64,000 bases of DNA from Aldehydirespirator sp965203575 (GCA_965203575.1 OZ241894.1:3866526-3930525); one strand, 5' to 3'; shown: positions 41,833 to 51,207, counted from the stretch's first letter. Notes: a model not told the origin generated them from the letters alone. Numbers and translations: made by a program.

Positions 41833-43131
41833 TCACGACTCCGCTTCCCGGTTGGATCCGAGCGCCAGAGCAGCCCGGCCGTGGAACTCGGCCGCATCGC
41901 CCAGATGCTCCTCGATGCGCAGCAGCTGGTTGTACTTGGCCACCCGGTCGCTCCTAGCCGGAGCGCCGGTCTTGATCTGGCCGCAGTTGGTGGCCACCGC
42001 CAGGTCGGCGATGGCGGTGTCCTCGGTCTCCCCGCTGCGGTGCGACATCACCGCTCCGTACCCTCGCCGCACGGCCAGCTCCACACAATCGAGGGTCTCG
42101 GTGAGCGAGCCGATCTGGTTGACCTTCACCAGGATGGCGTTGGCCACACCGGCCCGCATCCCCCTCCACAGCCGCTCGGCATTGGTGACGAACAGGTCGT
42201 CGCCCACCAGCTGGACGCGCTCCCCCACCGCGGCGGTGAGCTCCGCCCAGCCGTCCCAGTCCTCCTCGGCCATGCCGTCCTCGACGGACACGATCGGGAA
42301 TCGGTCGCACAAGCCTTCCAGCGCGGCGACCATTTCGGCGGGGTCCAGCGTCCGGCCCTCGCCGGCCAGCACGTACCGGCCCTCTTCGAAGAACTCGGTC
42401 GACGCCACGTCCAGAGCGAACCCGATCTCGTCGCCCGGCGCCAGGCCGGTGCGCTCGGTCGCCTCGGCCAGCAGGTCCAGCGCCTCGGCGTTGGACCCCA
42501 GATCGGGGGCGAACCCTCCCTCGTCGCCGAGACCGGTGGACAGGCCCCGGCCCTTCAGCACGGCCGCCAGCTCGTGGTAGATGTCCACGCCCCAGCAGAG
42601 CGCCTCCGAGAACGACGCCGCGCCGACCGGGACCACCATGAACTCCTGGAAGTCGACGTTGTTGTCGGCGTGCGCGCCCCCGTTGAGCACGTTCAGCATC
42701 GGCACAGGCAACACGTGGGCATGAGCCCCGCCGACGTGGCGCCACAGCGGGACTTCGAGTTCGGCGGCCGCAGCCCGGGCCACGGCCAGCGACACGCCGA
42801 GGATGGCGTTGGCGCCCAACCGGCCCTTGCCGTCGGTTCCGTCGGCGTCGATGAGCGCCCCGTCCACGGCCCGCTGATCGGCCGCGTCGAGACCCCGCAC
42901 GGCGTCGGCCAGCTCGCCGGCGGCGTTGGCGACCGCCTTGAGGACGCCCTTGCCGCGCAGGCGGCTGCCGCCGTCGCGAAGCTCGACCGCCTCGAACGCG
43001 CCCGTCGACGCACCCGACGGCACCATGGCCCGGCCGCTCGCCCCCGAGTCCAGCGCGACATCGACCTCCACCGTGGGGTTGCCGCGCGAGTCGAACACCT
43101 CGCGAGCATGCACAGCCGTGATGAGACTCAC
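41833..43131 (-). CDS. eno: Enolase
   Basis: 432 residues from GTG 43131 (GGAGG upstream). Converts 2-phosphoglycerate to phosphoenolpyruvate. Motifs: AREVFDSRGNPTVEVDVAL, AMVPSGASTGAFEAVELRDG, GANAILGVSLAVARAAA, FMVVPVGAASFSEAL, metal ligands in GFALDVASTEFF, VSVEDGMAEEDWDGW and LVGDDLFVTN, catalytic Lys in AILVKVNQIGSLTETL, and the signature VMSHRSGETEDTAIADLAVA. Starts the eno-ftsB pair. Confidence 0.97.
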   Translation of the reverse strand: MSLITAVHAREVFDSRGNPTVEVDVALDSGASGRAMVPSGASTGAFEAVELRDGGSRLRGKGVLKAVANAAGELADAVRGLDAADQRAVDGALIDADGTDGKGRLGANAILGVSLAVARAAAAELEVPLWRHVGGAHAHVLPVPMLNVLNGGAHADNNVDFQEFMVVPVGAASFSEALCWGVDIYHELAAVLKGRGLSTGLGDEGGFAPDLGSNAEALDLLAEATERTGLAPGDEIGFALDVASTEFFEEGRYVLAGEGRTLDPAEMVAALEGLCDRFPIVSVEDGMAEEDWDGWAELTAAVGERVQLVGDDLFVTNAERLWRGMRAGVANAILVKVNQIGSLTETLDCVELAVRRGYGAVMSHRSGETEDTAIADLAVATNCGQIKTGAPARSDRVAKYNQLLRIEEHLGDAAEFHGRAALALGSNREAES

Positions 43132-43238
43132 CGGCGAACCTCCGGGTCGTAGGCGACGCCGCGCCGCGCCCGGCTCGGCATCAACTTCGGGCGCCGCTCC
43201 GTCCAATCCCTCGGCGTCCGTCGGTGCGGACGGAGATT

Positions 43239-44015
43239 CTAGCCGCCGTCCCGCTCCAGTGCGCGATAGTGGCGCTGGGCGCGCTCGGTGGCCGACCTGA
43301 GAGCATCCTCGGGATCGACCTTCAGACGCCGGCCCAGCTCCACCACAGCCAGCAGCAATTCGCCGAAGCTGTGCTCGCTGCGGTCGGTTCGAAGCTCGGC
43401 CAGGGCTCGCTCGGTCTCGCCGAACTCGCCCTGGGCACCGTCACCGGCAAGGAGCCCGGCCGTGGCGGCCCTCTTCTGTACTTTCACGGCCGACAGGAGG
43501 GCGGGCAGGGTGCGGGGGATGCCGTCCATCACCGAGTCGCGGCCCTTCTCCTGGAGCTTGATGGCGTCCCACATGCCCCGCACCGCGTCGACGTCCGAGG
43601 CCTCGACGTCCCCGAAGACGTGGGGGTGGCGGGCCACCAGCTTGCGGCGTACCTGTTGGGCCACGTCCGCGATGTCGAACGCGCCGCGCTCCGAGGCCAG
43701 ATGGGCCTGGAACCACACCTGGTAGAGCAGATCGCCGAGCTCCTCGCACAGATGCCGGTCGAGGTCCTCGATGTCGGCGCCATCTCCGGCCTCGACGCCT
43801 CCGCCGGCTTCGGCGCCGGCCCGGGCGTCGAGCGCCTCCAGCGTCTCGTAGGTCTCCTCCAGGAGATACCGCCGCAGGCTCGAGTGGGTCTGCTCGCGGT
43901 CCCACGGGCACTGCTCGCGCAGGGTCCGCACCAGCTCGTCGAGGCGCAGGATGGCGACGCTCAGGTCGTCGTCAAGCTGGTCGGGCCCGACCTCACCTTC
44001 AGCGTCCCCGGACAC
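43239..44015 (-). CDS. mazG: MazG nucleoside triphosphate pyrophosphohydrolase
   Basis: 258 residues. All-alpha NTP pyrophosphohydrolase: LVRTLREQCPWDREQTHSSL, the metal-binding LLEETYETLEALDA and ELGDLLYQVWFQAHLASERG, and RKLVARHPHVFGDVEASDVD. The C-terminal repeat of the domain is shorter and less conserved, as in mycobacterial MazG. It cleans up damaged or non-canonical nucleotides. Twelve bp after the ppiC-like gene, in the mfd-ppiC-mazG-eno run. Confidence 0.93.
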   Translation of the reverse strand: MSGDAEGEVGPDQLDDDLSVAILRLDELVRTLREQCPWDREQTHSSLRRYLLEETYETLEALDARAGAEAGGGVEAGDGADIEDLDRHLCEELGDLLYQVWFQAHLASERGAFDIADVAQQVRRKLVARHPHVFGDVEASDVDAVRGMWDAIKLQEKGRDSVMDGIPRTLPALLSAVKVQKRAATAGLLAGDGAQGEFGETERALAELRTDRSEHSFGELLLAVVELGRRLKVDPEDALRSATERAQRHYRALERDGG

Positions 44016-44027
44016 ACCGACCGACCG

Positions 44028-44972
44028 TCAGGAGACCGGCTCCAGGACCACCCGGAACTGCCCGGGGTCCCAGTATCCGTAGCGATCATCGATCCGCACC
44101 AGGGGTGCGTACCGCTCCAGGACGGTGTTCTGCATCTCGAACAGCGTCTGCTGGCGCTGGTCCTGCACCTCGAGCTGGGCCCGTTCGGCTGCCGCCAGCT
44201 CGGCGTCCTCGGCCATGAAGGCCAGCCGTTCGGCGTCGATCTGGGGGTGGTTCTCGGCGGTGGCCGGGCCCGAGCTGATCACCTCGATCACATGGAAGCC
44301 GAACTGCGACTCGGCCACCACTACCTCGCCGGGCTCAGCGGCGTAGGCGGCCGTCTCGAAGGGCTCCACGAAGGAGCCCTCGACCACGCAGCCCAGATCC
44401 CCGCCCAAAGACCCGCTGCCCGGGTCCTGCGACAGCTCGACGGCCAGGAACCCGAAGTCCCCTCCCGCGTCGAGGAGAGCCACGACGGCGTCGGCCTCCG
44501 CTTGAGAAGCGACGAGGATGTGGCGGGAGCACAGATGGCGCAACGGCCCGGATGTCGGGGCGGCGGGCACCTCGACTTCGACCCATTCGAGCGCGGCGAG
44601 CACCACCGCCCGCTGGTGGATGGCGACATCCGAGCCCCCGGCGCCGGGAACGAAAGTGGGGTCGGCCTGGGTGACGTCGGTGACGGCCTGAGCCTCATGG
44701 GCGTTGGACACCGCCACTCCCCGCTCGGCCAGCTCCAGTTCTATGGCCGAGAAGAACACCCACTCGGACAGCCAGGCGGCGGCTTGCTCGCGCGGGGCCC
44801 GAGCCTCGTTGTCGGGGTCGATGGTGGCCAGATAGTCGTTCAGGTCGTCGACCGTGTACTCCACCCCGCCCACCTCGGCGGCCACATCGGCGGAGGACCC
44901 GCAGCCGGCTGCCAGTATCACGACCGCAGCCGCGGCGGCGCCGACCGCTGCAACGGGACGAACGAGGCTCAC
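44028..44972 (-). CDS. SurA/PpiC-type peptidyl-prolyl isomerase lipoprotein
   Basis: 314 residues from GTG 44972, overlapping the mfd stop as GTGA. Signal peptide with lipobox LAAGC at Cys24. A SurA-like N-terminal chaperone part (EYTVDDLNDYLATI) and a parvulin domain near 145-235 (LCSRHILVASQAEADAVVAL, GLGCVVEGSF context, EPGEVVVAESQFGFHVIEVI). It would assist folding of exported proteins at the outer face of the membrane. In M. tuberculosis the equivalent position holds lpqU, another lipoprotein. Confidence 0.88.
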   Translation of the reverse strand: MSLVRPVAAVGAAAAAVVILAAGCGSSADVAAEVGGVEYTVDDLNDYLATIDPDNEARAPREQAAAWLSEWVFFSAIELELAERGVAVSNAHEAQAVTDVTQADPTFVPGAGGSDVAIHQRAVVLAALEWVEVEVPAAPTSGPLRHLCSRHILVASQAEADAVVALLDAGGDFGFLAVELSQDPGSGSLGGDLGCVVEGSFVEPFETAAYAAEPGEVVVAESQFGFHVIEVISSGPATAENHPQIDAERLAFMAEDAELAAAERAQLEVQDQRQQTLFEMQNTVLERYAPLVRIDDRYGYWDPGQFRVVLEPVS

Positions 44973-47900
44973 GAGTTCTGAACCCTAGCGGCGCCCGGCT
45001 TGTCGGCTGCCACGACATCGACCAGCAGCGTCACGATCTGGTCGATCACCGGACCGGCATCGGCCCGTAGCGGGACGTGCAGTTCCCGGGAGCCCTCCTT
45101 CAGGATGGCCCGGTCGCCGTAGAGGCGGCGCAGCCGCACCCGCCGGCTCGAAGGGAGATCCACCGGCGTGAGACGGGCCGCGAAGCCCCCAGCCGACAGC
45201 GTCCCGCCGCCGCGGCGGGTGACCACCACCTCCGACACGCCGGCGCGCAGGCACTCCACCCGCAGGCGACCGATGGACAGCAGCGACTCGGCCGGCTCGG
45301 GGACAGGCCCGAACCGGTCGATCCACTCCGACCGGATGTCGTCCACCTGCGCATGCTCGGTCACCGCGGCCAGCCGCCGGTACGCCTCGAGGCGGGCCGC
45401 TTCCCGGCTGATGTAGCCGGCCGGAATATGAGCGTCCACGGGAACCTCGATGTTCACCACGAGCGGCTCCGGGATCGGTTCGCCCCGCAACTCCGCGACC
45501 GCCTCGTTCACCAGGCGGCAGTACAGGTCGTATCCCACCGCGGCGATGTGGCCCGACTGGGCCTCGCCGAGGAGGTTGCCGGCGCCGCGGATCTCGAGGT
45601 CGCGCATGGCAATCCGGTAGCCGGACCCCAACTGGGTGGCTTCGCCGATGGTCTTGAGCCGCTCGTAGGCGTCCTCGCTGAGCACGCTGTCCACCGGGTG
45701 GAACAGGTAGGCGTAGGCCCTGCGCCCGGACCGGCCCACCCGGCCCCGTATCTGGTGAAGCTGCCCGAGGCCCAGCCGGTCGGCCTGGTCCACCACCAGA
45801 GTGTTCACCGTCGGCATGTCGATGCCCGACTCGATGATGGTGGTGCACACCAGCACGTCGTAGCGGTAGTCGGCGAAGTCGAGCACCACCTGCTCCAGGG
45901 TGCCCTCGTCCATCTGGCCGTGAGCCACCGCTACCCGGGCCTCAGGCACCAGCGAGCGCACCCGCTCGGCGGCGTGCTCGATGTCGGCCACCCGGTTGTG
46001 GACGTAGAAGACCTGGCCCTCCCGCAGCAGCTCGCGCCGGATGGCCTCGGCCACGGGCCGGTCGGCATGCTCCCCGACGTAGGTGAGGATCGGTTGCCGG
46101 TCGGCGGGCGGGGTGTCCAGCAGAGACATGTCGCGGATGCCGGTCAGGCTCATCTCCAGGGTCCGCGGCACCGGCGTGGCCGTGAGCGTGAGGACGTCGA
46201 CGTCGGCTCGCATCGACTTGATCGCCTCCTTGTGCCGGACCCCGAAACGCTGCTCCTCGTCGATGACCAGCAGCCCGAGGCGCTTGAAGCGCACGTCGGC
46301 GGACAGCATCCGGTGGGTTCCCACGACCACGTCCACCTCGCCGGACTCCAGCCCCCGCAGCACCTCCCGGATCTGGGGAGGGGTCAGGAAGCGGCTCAGG
46401 GTCTCCACCCTCAACGGGAACGACGCGTAGCGGTCCCGGAATGTCTGCGTGTGCTGCTGGGCCAGAAGCGTGGTGGGCACCAGCACCGCAGCCTGAAGCC
46501 CGTCTTGCACCGCCTTGAACGCGGCCCGCACCGCTATCTCGGTCTTGCCGAAGCCCACGTCGCCCACGATCAGGCGGTCCATGGGCACGGACCGCTCCAT
46601 GTCGTTCTTCACCTCGACCAGGGCCTGGAGCTGGTCGCGGGTCTCCTGGAATTCGAAGGCGTCCTCGAGCTCGCCCTGCCAGACGGTGTCCGAGGAGAAG
46701 GCATGACCGGCGGTGGTCATCCGCTTCTGGTAGAGCACGACCAGCTCCTGGGCCACCTCCTCCACAGCCCGCCGGACCCGGTTCTTGGCGGCCGTCCAGT
46801 CCGAGCCCCCCATGCGCGACAGGGTCGGGGCCTCCCCGCCGGTGTAGTGGCGGATCGCGTCGATCTGGTCCGACGGCACGTACAGCCGGTCGCCGCCGCG
46901 GTAAGCCAGCAGCAGGTACTCGCGTTCGTGGCCCCCGATGGCCCGGCGAACCATGCCCTCGAACCGGGCCACTCCGTGATGGTGGTGAACCACGAACGCG
47001 CCGGGCACGAGGTCGGCGAGGAAGCGGCGCTGGTCCCGGGACCGGACTTTGGGCGGCCGGTGAGTTCGGCGCCGGCCGGTGACGTCGGTCTCGGCCAGCA
47101 CGGCCAGCTTGATGTCGGCCAGGACCGCGCCCCGGTCGAGGCTCGCATCCAGCGGCTCGACACGGGCGCCGTGATCGGCCAGCAGCGTGCTCAGCCGGTC
47201 GGCGGTCGGGCCGGGCGCGCCCAGCACAACCTGGTAGCCGCCGGCCACCAGCTCGCGCAGGCGGGCCGCCAGCGGCTCGACGCTTCCATGGCTGCGGTCC
47301 CAGCCCGACGCGGTCAGGATCTGAGTGCATGGAGAGTCGGGAGCGGTGGGCAGCATCCAAACCGGCGCGGGGACGCCGTCGAGCAGGCCGTCGAAGCCGC
47401 CGTGCAGCCGCGGCATCCCGGCCGCGTCGGTGCTCCAGGTCTTGGCCAGCCCGGCCGCGAGGTCCTCCTCCTCGGCGAGGATCTCGTCGGCTCTGTCGGA
47501 CAGCCGTCGGGGCTCGACGAGGACCACCGCACCGTCGCCGGGCACCAGATCGGGCAGCAGCGAGGGCCGCTCGACCAGCCACGGCCACCACGACTCCATG
47601 CCCTCGAAGAGAGTCCCGTCGGCCAGGCGGTCCCACTGCTCACGGCCCCAGGGCTGGGCCGCCACCAGCGACGCGGCCCGCCGGCGCATGGCCCCGTCGG
47701 GGCGCAGCTCCCGGGCCGGGTACACCTCGATCTGCTCCAACGGCGCCACCGATCGCTGGTCGCCCACCGAGAACTCCGCGATCCGGTCCACATCGTCGCC
47801 CCAGAAGTCGATGCGAACCGGCGCCGCGCCCGTCGAGGGGTAGATGTCGACGATCGAGCCTCGCACTGCCATCTCCCCGCGATGCTCCACCTGGTGCTCG

Positions 47901-48406
47901 CGCCGGTATCCGAACGCCGACAGGCGCTTCACCAGCTCGACCTGGTCGACGGCGTCACCGAGGCGCACGGTGATCGGTGGAGTCGCCGCGGACGGATCCA
48001 CGAACTGGGCCAGGGCCCGGGCCGAGACCACCACCACCGCCGGAACGGACGCGGGATCGGCCATCCGGTGCAGCACCCGGCAGCGGCGGCCCATTGTCTC
48101 GATCGAGGGGCTGACCCTCTCGAAGGGCAGCGTCTCCCAGGCGGGCAGTTCCTCGACCTCCCCGGGACCCAGGAAGGCGGCGACGTCGGATGCCAGGGTC
48201 TCGGCTTCGGTGCGGGTCGGCACGGCCACCAGCAGCGGCCGCCGCTCGGACGCCGCGCTCAGCCCGGCCACCGCCATGGCCCGGGCTGCGGTAGGCACGG
48301 CCACCGTCGCAGTGCGGCGTCCCAGCAGCGACAGCAGCCCGGGATGCCCGGCCAGCCGCGGCAGCAGGCGGCTCAGGCCGGCCTGGCTCGAAGTATTCCC
48401 CGCCAC
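44969..48406 (-). CDS. mfd: Transcription-repair coupling factor Mfd
   Basis: 1,145 residues from GTG 48406. UvrB-like N-terminal domain (VPTRTEAETLASDVAAFLG, REHQVEHRGEMAVRGSIVDI), RNA-polymerase-interacting domain (PGAFVVHHHHGVARFEGMVR), then RecG-like helicase motor: Walker A RLIVGDVGFGKTEIAVRAAF, VPTTLLAQQHTQTFRDRY, DEEQ box LLVIDEEQRFGVRHKEAIKS, LTLTATPVPRTLEMSLTGIR and QIRGRVGRSGRRAYAYLF, and a C-terminal TRCF domain. It displaces stalled polymerase and recruits UvrA. The pth/mfd junction carries an 11-bp tandem duplication (CCACCGTTGCT at 48403 and 48414). Confidence 0.97.
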   Translation of the reverse strand: MAGNTSSQAGLSRLLPRLAGHPGLLSLLGRRTATVAVPTAARAMAVAGLSAASERRPLLVAVPTRTEAETLASDVAAFLGPGEVEELPAWETLPFERVSPSIETMGRRCRVLHRMADPASVPAVVVVSARALAQFVDPSAATPPITVRLGDAVDQVELVKRLSAFGYRREHQVEHRGEMAVRGSIVDIYPSTGAAPVRIDFWGDDVDRIAEFSVGDQRSVAPLEQIEVYPARELRPDGAMRRRAASLVAAQPWGREQWDRLADGTLFEGMESWWPWLVERPSLLPDLVPGDGAVVLVEPRRLSDRADEILAEEEDLAAGLAKTWSTDAAGMPRLHGGFDGLLDGVPAPVWMLPTAPDSPCTQILTASGWDRSHGSVEPLAARLRELVAGGYQVVLGAPGPTADRLSTLLADHGARVEPLDASLDRGAVLADIKLAVLAETDVTGRRRTHRPPKVRSRDQRRFLADLVPGAFVVHHHHGVARFEGMVRRAIGGHEREYLLLAYRGGDRLYVPSDQIDAIRHYTGGEAPTLSRMGGSDWTAAKNRVRRAVEEVAQELVVLYQKRMTTAGHAFSSDTVWQGELEDAFEFQETRDQLQALVEVKNDMERSVPMDRLIVGDVGFGKTEIAVRAAFKAVQDGLQAAVLVPTTLLAQQHTQTFRDRYASFPLRVETLSRFLTPPQIREVLRGLESGEVDVVVGTHRMLSADVRFKRLGLLVIDEEQRFGVRHKEAIKSMRADVDVLTLTATPVPRTLEMSLTGIRDMSLLDTPPADRQPILTYVGEHADRPVAEAIRRELLREGQVFYVHNRVADIEHAAERVRSLVPEARVAVAHGQMDEGTLEQVVLDFADYRYDVLVCTTIIESGIDMPTVNTLVVDQADRLGLGQLHQIRGRVGRSGRRAYAYLFHPVDSVLSEDAYERLKTIGEATQLGSGYRIAMRDLEIRGAGNLLGEAQSGHIAAVGYDLYCRLVNEAVAELRGEPIPEPLVVNIEVPVDAHIPAGYISREAARLEAYRRLAAVTEHAQVDDIRSEWIDRFGPVPEPAESLLSIGRLRVECLRAGVSEVVVTRRGGGTLSAGGFAARLTPVDLPSSRRVRLRRLYGDRAILKEGSRELHVPLRADAGPVIDQIVTLLVDVVAADKPGAARVQNS

Positions 48407-48423
48407 CGTTGCTCCACCGTTGC

Positions 48424-49026
48424 TCAGGGCGCGTTGAAGCGGTTCATGGTTGGTTCGAGGCCGTGGGCGAGAAAATGCTCGATCGCATCGGCGGCCCGCT
48501 GCACGACTGCCTCCAGTTCGTCCCGCTCGGCCCGGCCCGGGCGTTTGAGCACATAGTCGCCACCCTTGGGAGTGATGTCCGGGCGGCCGACACCGATGCG
48601 CACCCGGGTGAAGGCGTCGCTGCGCAGGTGGGCGCGGATCGACTGCAGTCCCTTGTGCCCGGCGATCCCGCCGCCGGTCTTGACCTTGAGGCGCCCGACG
48701 GGCAGATCCAATTCGTCGTGCACCACCACAAGGCTGCTCAAGTCCCGGATCCGGAACCGGCGCACCAGCGGCGCGACGGCCCGGCCCGACTCGTTCATCC
48801 AGGTGACCGGGGCAGCCGCGGCGACGCGCCGCTCCCCCAGGCGCAGTTCGCACACCAGAGCCTGTTGGCGCCGGGCCCGGCGCAGCCGCCCGTCGTGGCG
48901 CTGCACGAGCTCCTCCACCACCCAGCGGCCCGCGTTATGGCGGGTGAGGGCGTACTGGTCGCCCGGATTGCCCAGACCCACCACCAGCAAGTCGGCCGAG
49001 GATCCGGAGCGCGAGCCTATGGCCAC
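48424..49026 (-). CDS. pth: Peptidyl-tRNA hydrolase
   Basis: 200 residues from GTG 49026. Motifs: LLVVGLGNPGDQYALTRHNA with catalytic His in RHNAG, PVTWMNESGRAVAPL with the catalytic Asn, VVVHDELDLPVGRLKVKTGG with Asp, and GHKGLQSIRAHLRSDAFTRV. It releases peptides from prematurely dropped peptidyl-tRNA. Genomic order pth-rplY-prs is conserved in actinobacteria. Confidence 0.95.
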   Translation of the reverse strand: MAIGSRSGSSADLLVVGLGNPGDQYALTRHNAGRWVVEELVQRHDGRLRRARRQQALVCELRLGERRVAAAAPVTWMNESGRAVAPLVRRFRIRDLSSLVVVHDELDLPVGRLKVKTGGGIAGHKGLQSIRAHLRSDAFTRVRIGVGRPDITPKGGDYVLKRPGRAERDELEAVVQRAADAIEHFLAHGLEPTMNRFNAP

Positions 49027-49050
49027 TACTAGAAGGCGCGCCGGCCGTTC

Positions 49051-49722
49051 TCAGGACTCTTCTTCGTCCTCGGCCGCCTCTTCGTCCTCGGCGGCCTCGC
49101 CCATGACGATGAGCGCCTCCGCTGCCTCCTCCTCGGCCTTCAGCTGGCGCAGGTACTCCTTGGTGGAGCGGGTGATGAGGCCCACCGCGAAGGTGGCGTC
49201 GGCGTCGCCGGCCGGCGTGACCCCCGCGGGCAGATCGATGTCGCTCACCCGCAGCGACGACCCGACCTCCAGGTCGCTGACATCTGCGGTGACCTCGACG
49301 GGGATGTCGGCCGGCTTGGCCAGCACCGGAAGGTGGTGCATCACCTGGTCGACCATCCCGCTGGCCTGGGTGACCTTCTTGGCCTCGCCGGTGAGGATGA
49401 GAGGAACATCGACCTCCACCTCCTGGTCGGGGTCTATCCGCAGGAAGTCGACGTGGAGCACGTCGCGGCGGACCGGGTGGCGCTGGAGATCCTTGACGAT
49501 CGACAGCTGCCGACCGCCTTCGACGTCGAGCGTTATCAGGGCATTGAGCCCGGCCTCAGTGTTCAGCGCCACCCGCAGGTCGGTCCTGTCCACCGACACC
49601 GTCAGCGGCTCCGAGCCCATGCCGTAGACCACCGCGGGAACGCGGCCGGTGCGGCGCAGCCGGCGGCTGGGACGGGTGCCGAGCTCGCGGCCGGTCACGG
49701 CCTTCACCAGGTTCAGTGCCAT
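49051..49722 (-). CDS. rplY: 50S ribosomal protein L25/CTC (bL25)
   Basis: 223 residues. The L25 domain binding 5S rRNA (GRELGTRPSRRLRRTGRVPA VVYG, LQRHPVRRDVLHVDFLRIDP) is followed by the TL5/CTC C-terminal domain (VDVPLILTGEAKKVTQASG, GMVDQVMHHLPVLAKPADIP) and a short acidic tail of EDEEA repeats. The two-domain CTC form is usual in actinobacteria. Between prs and pth on the same strand. Confidence 0.95.
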   Translation of the reverse strand: MALNLVKAVTGRELGTRPSRRLRRTGRVPAVVYGMGSEPLTVSVDRTDLRVALNTEAGLNALITLDVEGGRQLSIVKDLQRHPVRRDVLHVDFLRIDPDQEVEVDVPLILTGEAKKVTQASGMVDQVMHHLPVLAKPADIPVEVTADVSDLEVGSSLRVSDIDLPAGVTPAGDADATFAVGLITRSTKEYLRQLKAEEEAAEALIVMGEAAEDEEAAEDEEES

Positions 49723-49752
49723 TCGACTGAGGCTACCGCCAGAGGAGGTTGG

Positions 49753-50733
49753 TTAGACCAGGTTGTTGCCGCCGAAGATCTCGCTCACCGAGGTGTCCTC
49801 GAACACCGCTGAGACGGCCCTGGCCACGATCGGCGCCACCGACACCACATGGAGCTTCGAGAACTGCTTGTGGGCGGGAAGGGGCAGCGTGTCGGTGCAC
49901 ACCACCAAGTCGATGACCGAGTCCTTCAGGCGCTCAACTGCCGGCCCGGAGAACACTGGGTGGGTAGTGGCCGCGAGCACCCGCCGGGCCCCGTTGGCCG
50001 CCAGCAGTTCGGCCGCGGCCACGATGGTGCCGCCGGTGTCGATCATGTCGTCGACGATTACGCAGGTCCGGTCGTCCACCTCCCCGACGATCTCCTTGGC
50101 CGAGACCTCGTGCTTGGCGTTCTGGCGGCGTTTGTGGACGATGGCCAGATCAGCGTGCAGCAGGTGGGTGTAACGCTCCGCCACCTTCACCCGTCCGGCG
50201 TCGGGTGACACGATCACCAGGTCCTCGCCCCGCAGCGTCTGCAGGTACTCGAGCAGCACCGGCATGGCGGTCAGGTGGTCGACCGGGCCGTCGAAGAACC
50301 CCTGGATCTGCCCGGAGTGCAGATCCACCGACAGCAGCCGCTTCGCGCCCGCAGCCAGGAACAGGTCGGCCAGCAGCCGGGCGGAGATGGGCTCGCGCCC
50401 CGAGGCCTTCCGGTCCTGGCGGGCGTACCCGTAGAACGGCGCCACGACGGTGATGCGCTTGGCGGAGGCCCGCTTGGCCGCGTCCACCATGACGAGCTGC
50501 TCCAGGATCGCATCGTTGATGGAGCCGCCCTCCCATTCGGCGTGGGTGCCGACGATGAAGGCGTCGCAGCCCCGGATCGACTCGCCGTAGCGGACGTGAA
50601 TCTCCCCGTTGGCGAAGTCCTCGATGTGGGTCGTGCCGAGCGGCACCCCGAGTTCCGAGCACACCCTGGAAGCAAAGGCCAGACTCGACCGCCCGGACAC
50701 GACACGGAGCACTTTGTGAGTCTGCTGCTTCAT
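49753..50733 (-). CDS. prs: Ribose-phosphate pyrophosphokinase
   Basis: 326 residues from ATG 50733; ATG 50745 is four codons earlier. Makes PRPP from ribose-5-phosphate and ATP. Motifs: THIEDFANGEIHVRYGESIR, VVAPFYGYARQDRKASGREP, the metal-binding LLSVDLHSGQIQGFFDGPVD, HKRRQNAKHEVSAKEIVG and the PRPP loop CVIVDDMIDTGGTIVAAAEL. In most actinobacteria glmU lies just upstream; here a tRNA-Gln is found instead. Confidence 0.96.
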   Translation of the reverse strand: MKQQTHKVLRVVSGRSSLAFASRVCSELGVPLGTTHIEDFANGEIHVRYGESIRGCDAFIVGTHAEWEGGSINDAILEQLVMVDAAKRASAKRITVVAPFYGYARQDRKASGREPISARLLADLFLAAGAKRLLSVDLHSGQIQGFFDGPVDHLTAMPVLLEYLQTLRGEDLVIVSPDAGRVKVAERYTHLLHADLAIVHKRRQNAKHEVSAKEIVGEVDDRTCVIVDDMIDTGGTIVAAAELLAANGARRVLAATTHPVFSGPAVERLKDSVIDLVVCTDTLPLPAHKQFSKLHVVSVAPIVARAVSAVFEDTSVSEIFGGNNLV

Positions 50734-50843
50734 GGCGACCGGCATTGTAGGACGGTGACGCGATGCCGGGCGGGGCAAAGCCCGATTCGACAGAAGCACC
50801 ACTTCAGAGGATGTGCGGAACAGCCGTCACGGCAACAGGGATG

Positions 50844-50916
50844 CTGGCCGGGCAGGACTCGAACCTGCAACATCCGGAGCCAAAGTCCGACGTTCTACCA
50901 GTTGAACTACCGGCCA
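50844..50916 (-). tRNA. tRNA-Gln (anticodon TTG)
   Basis: Minus strand, 73 nt. Acceptor stem TGGCCGG/CCGGCCA, D-arm AGTTCAACTGGTAGAAC, anticodon loop CTTTGGC (TTG) on a CGGA/TCCG stem, T-arm GCAGGTTCGAGTCCTGC. CCA not encoded. Confidence 0.92.
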
Positions 50917-51012
50917 TCGGCGCCCGCCTGGTAGGCGGACAGCCCGATCAAACACTAGCGAGCGCCGTACCGATGCGTGTTCGGCCGCCTGCCCCGGTAG
51001 GGTTCACGCCCC

Positions 51013-51105
51013 GTGGGATCGCTCATCAAGAAGCGCCGCAAGCGCATGCGCAAGAAGAAGCACAAGAAGATGCTCCGGCGCACCCGGCACCAGCGGCGCA
51101 AGTAG
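51013..51105 (+). CDS. Small ribosomal protein bS22 (AURKAIP1/COX24-domain)
   Basis: 30 residues from GTG 51013: MGSLIKKRRKRMRKKKHKKM then LRRTRHQRRK. The IKKRRKRMxKKKHKK-LLR-TRxQRR pattern is the AURKAIP1/COX24 domain found in the tiny actinobacterial 30S protein bS22, which binds near the decoding centre. More than half the residues are basic. Its last 11 codons plus stop are repeated twice directly downstream. It is encoded alone on the plus strand, convergent with ispE. Confidence 0.88.
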   Translation: MGSLIKKRRKRMRKKKHKKMLRRTRHQRRK

Positions 51106-51183
51106 TTGATGCTCCGGCGCACCCGGCACCAGCGGCGCAAGTAGTTGATGCTCCGGCGCACCCGGCACCAGCGGCGCAAGTAG
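51070..51183 (+). repeat. 39-bp triplication of the bS22 3' end
   Basis: GATGCTCCGGCGCACCCGGC occurs at about 51069, 51108 and 51147 with a 39-bp period. Each unit is ATG CTC CGG CGC ACC CGG CAC CAG... and ends AAG TAG, so each extra copy is a complete mini-ORF for MLRRTRHQRRK. The copies are identical. Confidence 0.95.
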
Positions 51184-51207
51184 CCACCGGCACTCCCACC
51201 AGTCCCC

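Noticed and set aside
41867..41897. Longer ftsB start at 41897
   Set aside because: It would overlap the enolase 3' end with non-conserved residues; ATG 41798 starts just before the membrane helix.
45077..48556. 1,159-codon plus-strand frame opposite mfd
   Set aside because: Antisense shadow of Mfd, whose motifs are complete on the minus strand.
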